A stretch of DNA of 64,000 nt. Origin: Pelagibacteraceae bacterium (GTDB lineage Bacteria > Pseudomonadota > Alphaproteobacteria > Pelagibacterales > Pelagibacteraceae). Shown in pieces: positions 55,285 through 64,000 of the stretch. Within the stretch, counting starts at the first letter, position 1. The number at the start of each line of letters is the position of its first letter. The DNA lies in contig SHWS01000003.1 of assembly GCA_009693705.1 (NCBI GenBank), positions 1-64,000 on the forward strand, in the 5' to 3' direction. Position numbers and translations under genes: made by a program. The notes beneath the pieces were generated by a model, which was not told where the DNA came from, made no database searches, and was given only the letters and a program-made list of their open reading frames with translations.

Positions 55285-57756
55285 TTATCGGAGATTTAAA
55301 TTTTTAAGAATTTTGAAAGGATTTTCATTAAGTGTATTTTTTGGTAAATTTTTTTTTAATGATTTGATAGGGCTGTATTTAAAGAATATCCCATTTTCCT
55401 TTTCTGTGATTTTGTACCCCATTTTGGGTAAAATTTTTTTGAAGTTCTCTTTACTACAACCAAGCAAATTTAACATTTCTGGTATTACTTTAACTTCTTT
55501 TGTATTTGATTTCATTATCAACAAAAATAATCTTTCTAAAATATCAATTCTAACAAAAAAATTATCAAATTTTTCAAACCCACAAAGTAGCATAAAATTT
55601 TTGTCAGTAGAATTTTTATCATCTAAAAAATTTAGCCCAAATACTGGTGGTCTAAGATTCAAATATTTTTGATGAAAATTTTTCCATAATAATGTTCTCA
55701 ATGAGACAGCTTCTGGTTTTATTAGTTGAAACAAGAATATATGATATCTTCCAAATTTTAAACCTAAATTTCTTAAAATTTTTCTATCTTCTTGACTAAG
55801 TGTCTTTAGATAATTAGATACTTGTTCTCTTTTTAAGACACCATTATTTTCATATAATTGATAGGCAAGAGCTTTAATTGATGAATTTTTTTCATTAAGA
55901 TTTTTTAAATCCACAAGGCTTTTTAAAACCGTATTTATTTTGTTTTCCATCCATTTATTTAAAAAGTTATTTAGTTTTTGTTTTTGAATTTGATCTAAAG
56001 TTTCATCAACAATTAATTCAAAATTTGGTTTTAAATAATCTTTGCCAGATGTTAATTTAGCAACATCAAACTCACGCCAATATATTTTACCATCATCTTT
56101 TAGTTCTATTGAACTAGTATCAACAATTGTTTGAATTCTTTTTTCAAGCTCAGGCCCTATTGTTTGTCTAGCTGCTTTCTTTAATGATTTTATATCAGTT
56201 TCTAATGAACCTTGTTTTAGATCTATCTGAAGTTTCAAACCATTTATTCGACCAATGAATTGATTGTCAATTATGACATTGTTATTTTCTAAAATCTCAG
56301 TTTTAAATTCCATATCTTGTTTTAAACCTCTTGCGAGAATACTAGCTCTTTTATCAATAAACGTTTTTGTAAGTTCTTCATGGAGCCTATCGGAAAGTCG
56401 GTCTTCTAAAAGTTTTGTTTTTTCAATCCAATATTGTGGATTTTCTACCCAATTATTTTTATTTGAAACATATGACCAAGTTCTAACATTTGCAATTCTA
56501 TTTGATAAAGAATCTACATTTCCCTCTAATTTGTCAAGTTTCATTAACTGTATTCTCATAAAATCGTCAGTAATTTTTGATTTTTTACTAATTAAAAACC
56601 TAAATACATTTTCAATTACCTCATAATGATTTCCATATGTCTTTTTTGCAAAATCAGGAATTTGGCAACATTCCCAAAGCAAACTAAGAGTTTTTTTATC
56701 AAATTCTAAATTAATAAAATTCTTATCTTTTAAAAAATATTTTAGTGCTTTTTCATCTTCACGTTCATGAATTTTTCTTAGCCATGTAATTTGAGGTTTA
56801 TCTTCTAACGATCTGAGTAAAGTCGCTGGATTGTTAAAATTAAGATTCGAATTTCGCCAGAATAAAGTTCTAATCTCTTCAAATTTATGGTTTTCTAATA
56901 GTTTAATATCTTCTGCGTTTATTTCGTTACAATCACCAGTGATGCCAAAATTTCCATCGTTTAAATACCTACCAGCTCGACCCGCGATTTGTCCTATTTC
57001 AGATAAACTTAATTTTCTTAATTTTTTTCCATCGAATTTTTTAAGACTAGAGAAATAAACAAAATCTAAATCCATATTAATACCCATACCGATAGCATCA
57101 GTAGCAACTAAAAAATCTACATCGCCTGATTGATATAAATTTACTTGTGCATTTCTAGTTTTTGGACTGAGAGATCCCATCACGATTGCTGCTCCACCTT
57201 TTTGTCTTCTAAGCAATTCTGCAATTGCATAAACTTCTTCAGCAGAAAAAGCAATTATCGCGGTTTTTCTACTTATTCTTGAAACTTTTTTATGTCCTAT
57301 GTAAGTTAGTTTTGATAGCCGATTTCTATTTATAAACTCAATATCACCATCTAATTTAGAGATAATATTTTTAATAGTATTTGATCCCATAAACATCGTT
57401 AATTTTTTTCCTCGCATATTTAAAAGTCTATCAGTAAAAATATGCCCCCTTTCATGATCTGCGCACATTTGTATTTCATCAATACCTACAAATTCTAAAT
57501 ATTTATCAATAGGCATAGATTCAACTGTACATAAAAAATACTTAGCATCTGAGGGAATTATTTTTTCTTCTCCAGTAATTAAAGCAACTTTATTAATGTT
57601 GATTTTTTTAATTATTTTTTCATAAACTTCACGGGCCAATAGTCTTAAGGGAAAACCTATCATTCCACTGTTAAAATCAAGCATGGTCTCGATTGCTAGG
57701 TGGGTCTTACCAGTATTTGTAGGACCCAGAACAGCTATAATTTTATCTTTATACAT
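55285..57756 (-). CDS. SUV3-like ATP-dependent RNA/DNA helicase
   Basis: 823 residues. The N-terminal helicase core shows Walker A AVLGPTNTGKTHLAIETM (about 9-26), the DEIQ box in VGIDEIQMCAD, and motif VI SLSEIGQIAGRAGRYLNDG. This form matches mitochondrial SUV3 and its alphaproteobacterial relatives rather than DEAD-box RNA helicases. The C-terminal ~450 residues include the family's helical region and a poorly conserved tail. It probably unwinds structured RNA for decay; no partner nuclease gene is adjacent. It is the first gene of helicase-terB-fdxA-carD. Confidence 0.9.
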   Translation of the reverse strand: MYKDKIIAVLGPTNTGKTHLAIETMLDFNSGMIGFPLRLLAREVYEKIIKKININKVALITGEEKIIPSDAKYFLCTVESMPIDKYLEFVGIDEIQMCADHERGHIFTDRLLNMRGKKLTMFMGSNTIKNIISKLDGDIEFINRNRLSKLTYIGHKKVSRISRKTAIIAFSAEEVYAIAELLRRQKGGAAIVMGSLSPKTRNAQVNLYQSGDVDFLVATDAIGMGINMDLDFVYFSSLKKFDGKKLRKLSLSEIGQIAGRAGRYLNDGNFGITGDCNEINAEDIKLLENHKFEEIRTLFWRNSNLNFNNPATLLRSLEDKPQITWLRKIHEREDEKALKYFLKDKNFINLEFDKKTLSLLWECCQIPDFAKKTYGNHYEVIENVFRFLISKKSKITDDFMRIQLMKLDKLEGNVDSLSNRIANVRTWSYVSNKNNWVENPQYWIEKTKLLEDRLSDRLHEELTKTFIDKRASILARGLKQDMEFKTEILENNNVIIDNQFIGRINGLKLQIDLKQGSLETDIKSLKKAARQTIGPELEKRIQTIVDTSSIELKDDGKIYWREFDVAKLTSGKDYLKPNFELIVDETLDQIQKQKLNNFLNKWMENKINTVLKSLVDLKNLNEKNSSIKALAYQLYENNGVLKREQVSNYLKTLSQEDRKILRNLGLKFGRYHIFLFQLIKPEAVSLRTLLWKNFHQKYLNLRPPVFGLNFLDDKNSTDKNFMLLCGFEKFDNFFVRIDILERLFLLIMKSNTKEVKVIPEMLNLLGCSKENFKKILPKMGYKITEKENGIFFKYSPIKSLKKNLPKNTLNENPFKILKNLNLR

Positions 57757-57981
57757 TTCTATCTTTGGTATATTTTTTTTTTAACCTACCATATGTTGTT
57801 ACTGTTAAAGAACAAAAATAGACTAAAACATGACCGAATCAGAGGATATTAAGTTCTCATTTCTCATAAATTTTTTTAGATTAACACAAATATAATCACT
57901 TACATGTCATTAATTAAAAATTGATTATAATTTTTTATAAAGATTTAATAAAATTAGTTATTTTAATTCTTGAGAAAATAT

Positions 57982-58407
57982 TTAATTAGATCGACTATAA
58001 GTGGACGTTTTTATTTTTAAAATTTTCCATATACCTGTTGCGGAAGCAATAATTCTATTTTTACATTTTAATTCACAGATTAAAAATATTAGAGTATTTG
58101 TTTTTTTTAAAATTCTTGTAATTCCAATAATTTTATCTCCAGCTTTAGAGGTATCAATAAATTTTATATCTAGTGAAATAGTTACACAGACAAAATTATT
58201 TGCAACTCTATGGGCCGCAGTACCAGATCCAGAATCCATTAAAGCCGCCAAATAACCTCCATGTGTTATCTTAGCTTCATTTAAGTGATTTTTATTTATA
58301 ACAGTTTTAAATTCATATTTCGTTTTAGATATAGTTCTGAATAATAAGCCCCCATTATGTTTAACAAAACCAGGTTTAATACTTATCTGTTCAAACTTAT
58401 GATTCAT
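57982..58407 (-). CDS. PaaI-type hotdog thioesterase
   Basis: 141 residues of a single hotdog domain: HLNEAKITHGGYLAALMDSGSGTAAHR (the central helix with HGG and the catalytic acidic residue; read as ITHGGYLAALMDSGSG), CVTISLDIKFIDTSKAGDKI and a final ATGIWKIL strand. Such enzymes cleave acyl- or aryl-CoA thioesters in the cytosol. The real substrate is not known. It stands alone between a 225-bp empty gap (57757-57981, in which I see nothing) and tRNA-Arg. Confidence 0.88.
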   Translation of the reverse strand: MNHKFEQISIKPGFVKHNGGLLFRTISKTKYEFKTVINKNHLNEAKITHGGYLAALMDSGSGTAAHRVANNFVCVTISLDIKFIDTSKAGDKIIGITRILKKTNTLIFLICELKCKNRIIASATGIWKILKIKTSTYSRSN

Positions 58408-58527
58408 AATTTTTGTTATAATATAAAAGTTAAAATTAATAAAATTATTAAAATAGTTATGAAAAAATATATAACTGACTTCTGTAGTGATAATTTAAAT
58501 ATCCAATCTAACATTAAACCTTTCTTT

Positions 58528-58604
58528 TGGTGGACCGCCCAGAACTCGAATCTGGAATTTCCCGGTTCGTAGCCGAGTGCCTTATCCAATTTGGCCAGCG
58601 GTCC
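58528..58604 (-). tRNA. tRNA-Arg(ACG)
   Basis: 77 nt including encoded CCA. The acceptor GGACCGC pairs with GCGGTCC, the anticodon arm is CTCGG-CTACGAA-CCGGG with ACG at 34-36, and the T arm is CCAGA-TTCGAGT-TCTGG. The A34 is expected to be deaminated to inosine by TadA so that it reads CGU, CGC and CGA. Confidence 0.97.
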
Positions 58605-58802
58605 ATTAATTAATACCTTAATATATCAAATTTTTATTTTATTTAACTTATAAAAATTTATTTAAAATTTTTATTTATAAACAAACAGTTTATATAAAAA
58701 CCGTTGTATCTAAATTTTGCTTCTTAAAAATTAATTATTTTTTGATAAAAATGTTAATATTTTGCCAAGCGACATATAAGATTGTCAAAAAAAGCCTTTA
58801 AA

Positions 58803-58853
58803 TATGCTAAAATATATAAAACTTAATAATTATGTTAAGATATATAAAATTTA
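58803..58853 (+). repeat. Tandem 23-bp direct repeat upstream of the aceE-like gene
   Basis: Copies at 58803-58825 and 58831-58853 match at 20 of 23 positions, with starts 28 bp apart. Both contain TATG-TAA-ATATATAAAA-TTA. The second copy ends 31 bp before the ATG at 58885. They may be paired operator sites or duplicated promoters: each includes TG-N-TAARAT (extended -10 type) and TATAAA. A TTGTCA lies at 58782-58787. The rest of the 280-bp gap has no gene. Confidence 0.6.
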
Positions 58854-58884
58854 ACGGTCTTTAATTGTATAAAGCTATTTTAAA

Positions 58885-61800
58885 ATGATTGAAAAATTTA
58901 TTGTTCCAGATATTGGAGATTTTGAAAATGTAGAGATAGTCGAAATTTTAGTAAATAAAGGAGATTTAATAAAAATAAATGATCCTGTCGTTACAATAGA
59001 AAGTGATAAATCTAGCATTGAAATCCCTTCAACAGTCAATGGCAAAATAGAAACTATAAAAGTTAAAGTTGGAGATAAAGTTTCTAAGGGTGACTTATTG
59101 TTAACAATTGTCTCATCAAATAATGGATTTAATGATAAGACAATTCCAAAAGAAACTGAAACTATAATAAAACAAGCTGAAGCTGCTTTAGAAAAAAACA
59201 AAATTCAAGAACAAATTTCATTAAATTTTACTAAAGAAAAAAAAAATTCTATAATTCAAGTCGCCAATATTTATGATACTGATCCTTTGGAAACTCAAGA
59301 TTGGCTTGATTCTTTAACTGCGGTAATTCAAAAAAATGGTAATCAACGAGCAAATTTTTTAATTAAAGAATTGATAAATCAAGCATATTTAAAAGGAGCA
59401 AATATTCCCTATACGCAAAATACACCTTATTTAAATTCAATTCCTCCTGAAGCGGAAATAAAATCAACTGGAGATCAAAATATAGAAAGAAGGATAAGAT
59501 CTTTAATTAGATGGAATGCGGCAGCTATGGTAGTTAGAGCAAATAAAAAATTTCCAGAACTTGGTGGTCACATAGGAACTTTTGCTTCAGCGGCAACATT
59601 GTATGATGTGGGTATGAATCATTTTTGGAGAGCTAAAAATAATAAATTTGGAGGAGACCTAATTTATTTTCAAGGTCATAGTGCTCCAGGAATATATGCT
59701 AGAGCATTTTTAGAGGGCAGATTAAATGAAAAACAATTAGATAGTTTTAGGCAAGAAGTTAAACCAGGTGGCTTGTCATCATATCCACATCCCTGGTTAA
59801 TGCCTAATTTTTGGCAATTTCCAACTGTATCAATGGGTTTAGGTCCAATGCTTGCAATTTATCAAGCAAGATACATGAAATATTTAATAAACCGAAAATT
59901 GATTAAAGAAGAAGGTAGAAAAGTCTGGGCTTTTCTTGGTGACGGAGAAATGGATGAGCCTGAGTCAATGGGTGCAATTGGTTTAGCCGCAAGAGAGAAT
60001 TTAAATAATTTAATATTTGTTATAAATTGCAATCTTCAAAGACTCGATGGACCAGTTAGAGGAAATGGAAAAATTATTCAAGAATTAGAAGGAAGTTTTA
60101 GAGGTGCGGGCTGGAATGTAATAAAAGTTATTTGGGGTTCTTACTGGGATCCTTTGATTGCCAACGATAAAACAGGTCATCTGGTTAAGGTTATGAATGA
60201 AACAGTTGATGGAGAATATCAAGCAATGAAAGCTAGAGATGGTGCTTATGTTAGAGAAAAGTTTTTTGGCAAATACCCAGAGACAAGAGCGCTAGTTTCT
60301 AGTTTGCAAGATACAGATATTTGGAGATTAAATAGAGGTGGACATGATCCTCATAAAGTTTATGCAGCATATGACCAAGCATCAAAAAATCAAAATGGTC
60401 CAACAGTTATATTAGCAAAAACTATTAAAGGTTATGGTATGGGTAAAACTGGTGAAAGCGTTAATACTTCACACCAAACTAAAAAATTAGATGTAGACGA
60501 TTTATTATACTACCGAGACCGGTTTGATGTTCCTTTAACTGATGAGCAAGTAAAAAATATTCAATATTTCAAACCTGATGAAAACTCTCCTGAAATAAAG
60601 TATATTAAAGAAAGAAGAATAAGACTTGGAGGTTTTATACCTGAAAGAAGTATTTATTCAAAACCTATAAAAGCACCTCCAAAAGATATCTTTGATTTTA
60701 TGAAGGTAGCAACAGGTGAAAAAGAAATGTCTACTACAATGGCACTTGTAAGAATTCTAACTAGTTTATTAAGAGATAAAAATATTTCGCCAAGATTGGT
60801 TCCAATTATTCCAGATGAAGCAAGAACTTTTGGAATGGAAGGTTTTTTTCAAAAAATAGGAATATATGCACACGAAGGTCAAAAATATGAGCCTGAGGAT
60901 TTTGCTCAATTAACATCTTACAGAGAGGAAAAAAGTGGACAAGTTTTAGAAGAAGGGATTAATGAAGCAGGAGCTATGTCATCATGGATTGCAGCCGCTA
61001 CTTCATATACTAATCACGATATTGAAATAATACCTATTTATATCTTTTACTCAATGTTTGGCTTTCAAAGAATTGGAGATCTAGCTTATGCAGCTGGAGA
61101 CAGTCAAGCTAGAGGTTTTTTAATTGGCGCTACTTCGGGCAGAACTACTTTAGCTGGTGAGGGTTTACAACATCAAGATGGACATAGCCATTTATTAGCC
61201 TCAACAATTCCAAACAGTGTAACTTATGATCCGACTTTTCATTATGAACTAGCAGTAATTTTCAGAGAAGGTCTCGTAAGAATGCATGAAAAAAATGAAA
61301 ATGTTTTTTATTATATAACAACAATGAATGAAAATTATTCCCATCCTGAAATGCCCAAGGACAAAAACTGTGAGGAAGGAATTTTAAAAGGAATGTATAA
61401 AATTAAAGAATATAACAAGTACAAAAAAACTAAAATTCAACTTTTGGGCTCAGGTACTATTTTAAGAGAAATGATGGCTGCTGCATATATACTTCAAAAT
61501 GATTATCAAATAGATAGTGAAATTTGGAGTGTTACCAGCTTTAATGAGTTGAGAAAAGATGGAATGGAAGTTGAAAGATACAATCTGTTAAATCCCGACA
61601 AACAACAAAAAATATCATTTGTAGAACAATGTTTAGGTCAAACAGAAGGACCAATTATGGCTGCCTCTGATTATATGAGAATCAATTCAGATCAAATTAG
61701 GCCTTATACTAGAAAGAGTTTTTACTCTTTGGGGACAGATGGTTTTGGGAGAAGTGACACAAGGCAAAATTTAAGAAAATTTTTTGAAATCGATAAAGAA

Positions 61801-61923
61801 CATTTAGTTGCCTATGGATTAAGTATACTTGCAAAAGAACAATTAATATCTTCAAAATACGCAAAAGAGGCAATCAAAAAATATAATATAGATAGCAATA
61901 AACCCATGCCAACAAAACTATAA
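58885..61923 (+). CDS. aceE: Pyruvate dehydrogenase E1, homodimeric AceE type, with an N-terminal lipoyl domain
   Basis: 1012 residues, about 125 longer than E. coli AceE. Residues 1-78 are a complete biotinyl/lipoyl domain with lipoyl-Lys42 in TIESDKSSIEIPS. A linker of about 50 residues, partly helical, leads to a full E1 from residue 131 (DTDPLETQDWLDSL). The thiamine diphosphate motif is GDGEMDEPESMGAIGLAAREN through INCNLQRLDG (about 352-390); GHIGTFASAATLY and YFQGHSAPGIYARAFLEG are further AceE marks. E1 decarboxylates pyruvate and acylates lipoyl-Lys on E2. It lies 1 bp before the E2 gene. Most alphaproteobacteria use the two-chain PdhA/PdhB E1, so acquisition by transfer is possible. 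Confidence 0.95.
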   Translation: MIEKFIVPDIGDFENVEIVEILVNKGDLIKINDPVVTIESDKSSIEIPSTVNGKIETIKVKVGDKVSKGDLLLTIVSSNNGFNDKTIPKETETIIKQAEAALEKNKIQEQISLNFTKEKKNSIIQVANIYDTDPLETQDWLDSLTAVIQKNGNQRANFLIKELINQAYLKGANIPYTQNTPYLNSIPPEAEIKSTGDQNIERRIRSLIRWNAAAMVVRANKKFPELGGHIGTFASAATLYDVGMNHFWRAKNNKFGGDLIYFQGHSAPGIYARAFLEGRLNEKQLDSFRQEVKPGGLSSYPHPWLMPNFWQFPTVSMGLGPMLAIYQARYMKYLINRKLIKEEGRKVWAFLGDGEMDEPESMGAIGLAARENLNNLIFVINCNLQRLDGPVRGNGKIIQELEGSFRGAGWNVIKVIWGSYWDPLIANDKTGHLVKVMNETVDGEYQAMKARDGAYVREKFFGKYPETRALVSSLQDTDIWRLNRGGHDPHKVYAAYDQASKNQNGPTVILAKTIKGYGMGKTGESVNTSHQTKKLDVDDLLYYRDRFDVPLTDEQVKNIQYFKPDENSPEIKYIKERRIRLGGFIPERSIYSKPIKAPPKDIFDFMKVATGEKEMSTTMALVRILTSLLRDKNISPRLVPIIPDEARTFGMEGFFQKIGIYAHEGQKYEPEDFAQLTSYREEKSGQVLEEGINEAGAMSSWIAAATSYTNHDIEIIPIYIFYSMFGFQRIGDLAYAAGDSQARGFLIGATSGRTTLAGEGLQHQDGHSHLLASTIPNSVTYDPTFHYELAVIFREGLVRMHEKNENVFYYITTMNENYSHPEMPKDKNCEEGILKGMYKIKEYNKYKKTKIQLLGSGTILREMMAAAYILQNDYQIDSEIWSVTSFNELRKDGMEVERYNLLNPDKQQKISFVEQCLGQTEGPIMAASDYMRINSDQIRPYTRKSFYSLGTDGFGRSDTRQNLRKFFEIDKEHLVAYGLSILAKEQLISSKYAKEAIKKYNIDSNKPMPTKL

Positions 61924-61924
61924 G

Positions 61925-63178
61925 ATGTCAGATCAAGAAATAAAGGTTCCTAATTTAGGTGATTTTAAAAATGTTGAGGTGATTGAAGTATTGGTTTCAA
62001 ACGGTCAATTAATAAAAAAAAACGATTCCTTAATAACTATAGAAAGCGATAAATCTAGTGTTGAAATTCCGTCATCTTTAGATGGAAAAATTAAGTCGGT
62101 AAATATTAAGGTGGGAGATAAAGTTTCTGAAGGGGATATAATATTGATTTTGGATGTTAGAGAAGAAATTTCAAAAATTTCTCTTGAAAATACAAGTGTT
62201 TTAAATAAAAATTATGAAAAGAAAATAAACGATACCCTAAAAAAATCTACAATTGAAGTAGAGTCCTCAGGCTTCAAATTAGCTAGTCCAAAAGTAAGAA
62301 AATTTGCTCGTGAATTAGGGCTTAATATCAATCAAATTTCTGGAAGTGAGAAACAAGGAAGAATTATAGAAGACGATATAAAAAATTTTATATCATCTAA
62401 AATTAACAAAGTGGGAGAAAATAGAGAAATTGAAAGCAAAAAATTTACAAGTGAATTTTTGCATTCTGATTTTGGTGAAGTGGAAGTTAAAGAAATACCA
62501 AGAGTTAAAAAATTAGCAGCAACTTATTTAACTAATTCCTGGTCCACCATTCCTCATGTAACTAATCATGACGATATAGACATTACAGAAATGGAAAATT
62601 TTAGAAATTCTTTAAAAGATATCTATACTGGTGAAAAAAAAAAAATTACTCCTCTGGCATTTATTATAAAAGCTTTAGTTGCTTCTCTTAAAAAGTTTCC
62701 GAATTTCAATTCATCTATTGATAATATTGAAAGTGGTAAAATGACAATAAAAAAATACTATCATGTAGGTATTGCTGTTGAAACACAAAATGGATTAATG
62801 GTTCCTAAAATCAGAAATGCTGGTAATAAAAATATTTTATTCATTAGTGAAGAACTTAAAAAAATAAGTAATTTATGTAGAAATCTAAAAATTGATAAAA
62901 AAGAATTATTTGGTGGTTCCATGACTATTACCAGCCTTGGTGGAATAGGAGGTTCTTATTTTACTCCCATTATAAATTTCCCCGAAGTAGCAATTTTAGG
63001 GGTTGGCAAGTCTCAAAAAAAATCAATTTATATTGATGGAAAATTTCAAACTAGAACAATGCTACCAATTTCATTATCTTATGATCATCGAATAATAGAT
63101 GGTGCTGAAGCAGCTAGATTTAATAATGATCTGAAAGAAAATCTAGGCAAAAACTTTGCTTACAAGCTTGCGGTATAA
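61925..63178 (+). CDS. aceF: Pyruvate dehydrogenase E2 (dihydrolipoamide acetyltransferase)
   Basis: 417 residues: one lipoyl domain (1-78, lipoyl-Lys43 in TIESDKSSVEIPS), a flexible linker, a peripheral-subunit-binding domain (about 117-155, LASPKVRKFARELGLNINQI), and the catalytic core with LPISLSYDHRIIDGAEAARF (His near 388). It moves the acetyl group from E1 to CoA and forms the complex core. The lipoyl domain is very similar to that of the preceding E1 (VPxxGDFxNVE, ESDKSSxEIPS, KVGDKVSxGD), suggesting a recent shared origin. No E3 (lpd) gene is within the window. Confidence 0.96.
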   Translation: MSDQEIKVPNLGDFKNVEVIEVLVSNGQLIKKNDSLITIESDKSSVEIPSSLDGKIKSVNIKVGDKVSEGDIILILDVREEISKISLENTSVLNKNYEKKINDTLKKSTIEVESSGFKLASPKVRKFARELGLNINQISGSEKQGRIIEDDIKNFISSKINKVGENREIESKKFTSEFLHSDFGEVEVKEIPRVKKLAATYLTNSWSTIPHVTNHDDIDITEMENFRNSLKDIYTGEKKKITPLAFIIKALVASLKKFPNFNSSIDNIESGKMTIKKYYHVGIAVETQNGLMVPKIRNAGNKNILFISEELKKISNLCRNLKIDKKELFGGSMTITSLGGIGGSYFTPIINFPEVAILGVGKSQKKSIYIDGKFQTRTMLPISLSYDHRIIDGAEAARFNNDLKENLGKNFAYKLAV

Positions 63179-63201
63179 TTTATAACGTATAAAGAATATA
63201 T

Positions 63202-64000
63202 GTGAGTAAATCATTTTCAATTATCTCTGCATTAGTAGCCACTTTTATTTGGGGGACAGCTTTTATTGCTCAAGATATCGGAATGGATAATGTCGGTCCT
63301 TTGACATTTAATGCGTCTAGATTTCTTATAGCATTTATATCAGTTTTACCATTTGCTTTATTTTTTGAGAGTAAAAAAATTATTAAAGAAATTAAATTTA
63401 ATAAAAAAAACTTTATTAAACTTCTGGCCATTTTGAGTGGATCACTTTTTTTGGGTACTTACATTCAGACAATGGCCCTCAAATATACAATTATTGCTAA
63501 TGCTGCATTTTTTACAGGATTTTACGTTATTTTTGTTCCTATATTATTATATTTTATTCATTCCAAAAAAGTACATTGGAGCATTTGGCCTTCAATAGGA
63601 ATTTATTTTGTTGGTGCTTATCTTCTAAGTAATATTTCTAAATCAGAAATTATGTTAGGTGATGGTTTGATAATTTTATCCTCTTTTTTTTGGGCTCTTC
63701 ATATTATTTTTGTTGGAAAATTTATGGAAACATTTGATATCCCAATTTTTTTTGCAGTAATGCAAGCTTTGGTTGTTGGAATATTATCAATTTTCTTTGC
63801 ATACTTATTTGAAGACATTAATTTTTCTAAAATTCTTTTAATAAGTTCATCTATAATATATGTCGGGGTATTTTCAGGAGGAATTGCTTTTACGTTACAA
63901 ATGTTTGCCCAAAGAAACATTGAAGAGGCGCCAGCATCAATTATTTATTCTCTAGAGGCTGTGTTTGCTTCAGTAGCAGCGTGGATAATACTTAATCAAA
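63202..64000 (+). CDS. EamA/DMT-family transporter, 5' part
   Basis: Open from a GTG at 63202 to the end of the window (about 266 codons); an ATG two bases earlier is followed at once by a stop. About nine hydrophobic helices are visible. The first EamA repeat begins ISALVATFIWGTAFIAQDIG and holds NASRFLIAFI; the second begins ILSSFFWALHIIFVGKFME and holds QRNIEEAPASIIYSLEAVFA, which are classic positions in the drug/metabolite exporter family. It is likely an inner-membrane permease for a small metabolite. The 3' end is outside the window. Confidence 0.88.
   Translation, partial: MSKSFSIISALVATFIWGTAFIAQDIGMDNVGPLTFNASRFLIAFISVLPFALFFESKKIIKEIKFNKKNFIKLLAILSGSLFLGTYIQTMALKYTIIANAAFFTGFYVIFVPILLYFIHSKKVHWSIWPSIGIYFVGAYLLSNISKSEIMLGDGLIILSSFFWALHIIFVGKFMETFDIPIFFAVMQALVVGILSIFFAYLFEDINFSKILLISSSIIYVGVFSGGIAFTLQMFAQRNIEEAPASIIYSLEAVFASVAAWIILNQ

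Noticed and set aside
57830-57900. Short plus-strand frame of about 21 codons starting at 57830
   Set aside because: No ribosome site, no promoter or terminator, and no recognisable composition.

Overview
The window is a compact, very AT-rich stretch of a bacterial chromosome. Gene content and gene order point to a streamlined marine alphaproteobacterium, most likely SAR11 (Pelagibacterales) or a close ecological equivalent. The main reasons are the alphaproteobacterial gene strings: dnaK-dnaJ-dapB-nth-pfkB, tsaB-fur-miaB-phoH-ybeY-lnt-metK, nusA-infB-rbfA-rpsO-pnp, fabI-fabB-fabA//irr, dut-coaBC-ubiB-ubiE//mutM-rpsT-dnaA-dnaN, tlpA//argH-lptM-lysA and SUV3-helicase/fdxA/carD. Spacing is very tight (many 1-20 bp overlaps), several genes are shortened, and members usually present in these strings are missing (hrcA, rimI, corC, trmB, rimP, ylxR, truB). 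I saw no phage, insertion sequence, CRISPR array or rRNA. No gap between genes exceeds 300 bp. This assignment is inference from gene order and composition, not from a database search.

Region by region. 1-2.5 kb: the 3' end of a YggS-family gene, an L,D-transpeptidase, a winged-helix regulator with a degenerate receiver, a 40-codon ArfA-like gene and a PfkB kinase. 2.5-7.8 kb: nth, dapB, dnaJ, dnaK and grpE on the minus strand, with an alphaproteobacterial RpoH-type promoter before dnaK. 7.8-16.5 kb: rdgB, an LpoA-like periplasmic protein, rsmI and a BON lipoprotein (an E. coli lpoA/rsmI/dolP-like neighbourhood), then murJ, trpS, an Nfu-type Fe-S scaffold, a Bax-like glucosaminidase and a polysaccharide deacetylase. 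16.4-29.4 kb: tRNA modification, iron regulation, ribosome maturation, lipoprotein maturation and SAM synthesis genes, then the transcription/translation cluster nusA to pnp.

29.4-35.4 kb: fatty acid synthesis (fabI, fabB, fabA), then divergent irr, katG and a 2-oxoglutarate-type oxygenase. Matching candidate Irr boxes lie before both irr and katG. 35.4-44.5 kb: MoeB/ThiF, dUTPase, CoA and ubiquinone synthesis, then mutM, rpsT, dnaA and dnaN. 44.5-51.6 kb: PlsC, lysine and arginine synthesis, the tiny LptM lipoprotein, thioredoxin-like, HIG1, esterase, HNH, Coq7, DsbB and DedA-family genes. 51.6-58.6 kb: tRNA-Leu(CAA), an acyl-CoA synthetase, a 20-codon Lys/Arg-rich minigene framed by hairpins, CarD with a Lys-rich N-terminal extension, ferredoxin, a TerB-like protein, a SUV3-like helicase, a hotdog thioesterase and tRNA-Arg(ACG). 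58.6-64 kb: a tandem repeat in the promoter region, a pyruvate dehydrogenase E1 of the homodimeric AceE type carrying its own N-terminal lipoyl domain, its E2 partner, and the start of an EamA-family transporter.

Most of the window is housekeeping. The features most worth a second look are the lipoyl-AceE fusion, the hairpin-framed basic minigene at 53.55-53.75 kb, the paired Irr boxes linking irr and katG, the terminator inside the nusA leader, the ArfA-like microprotein and the half-length TsaB.
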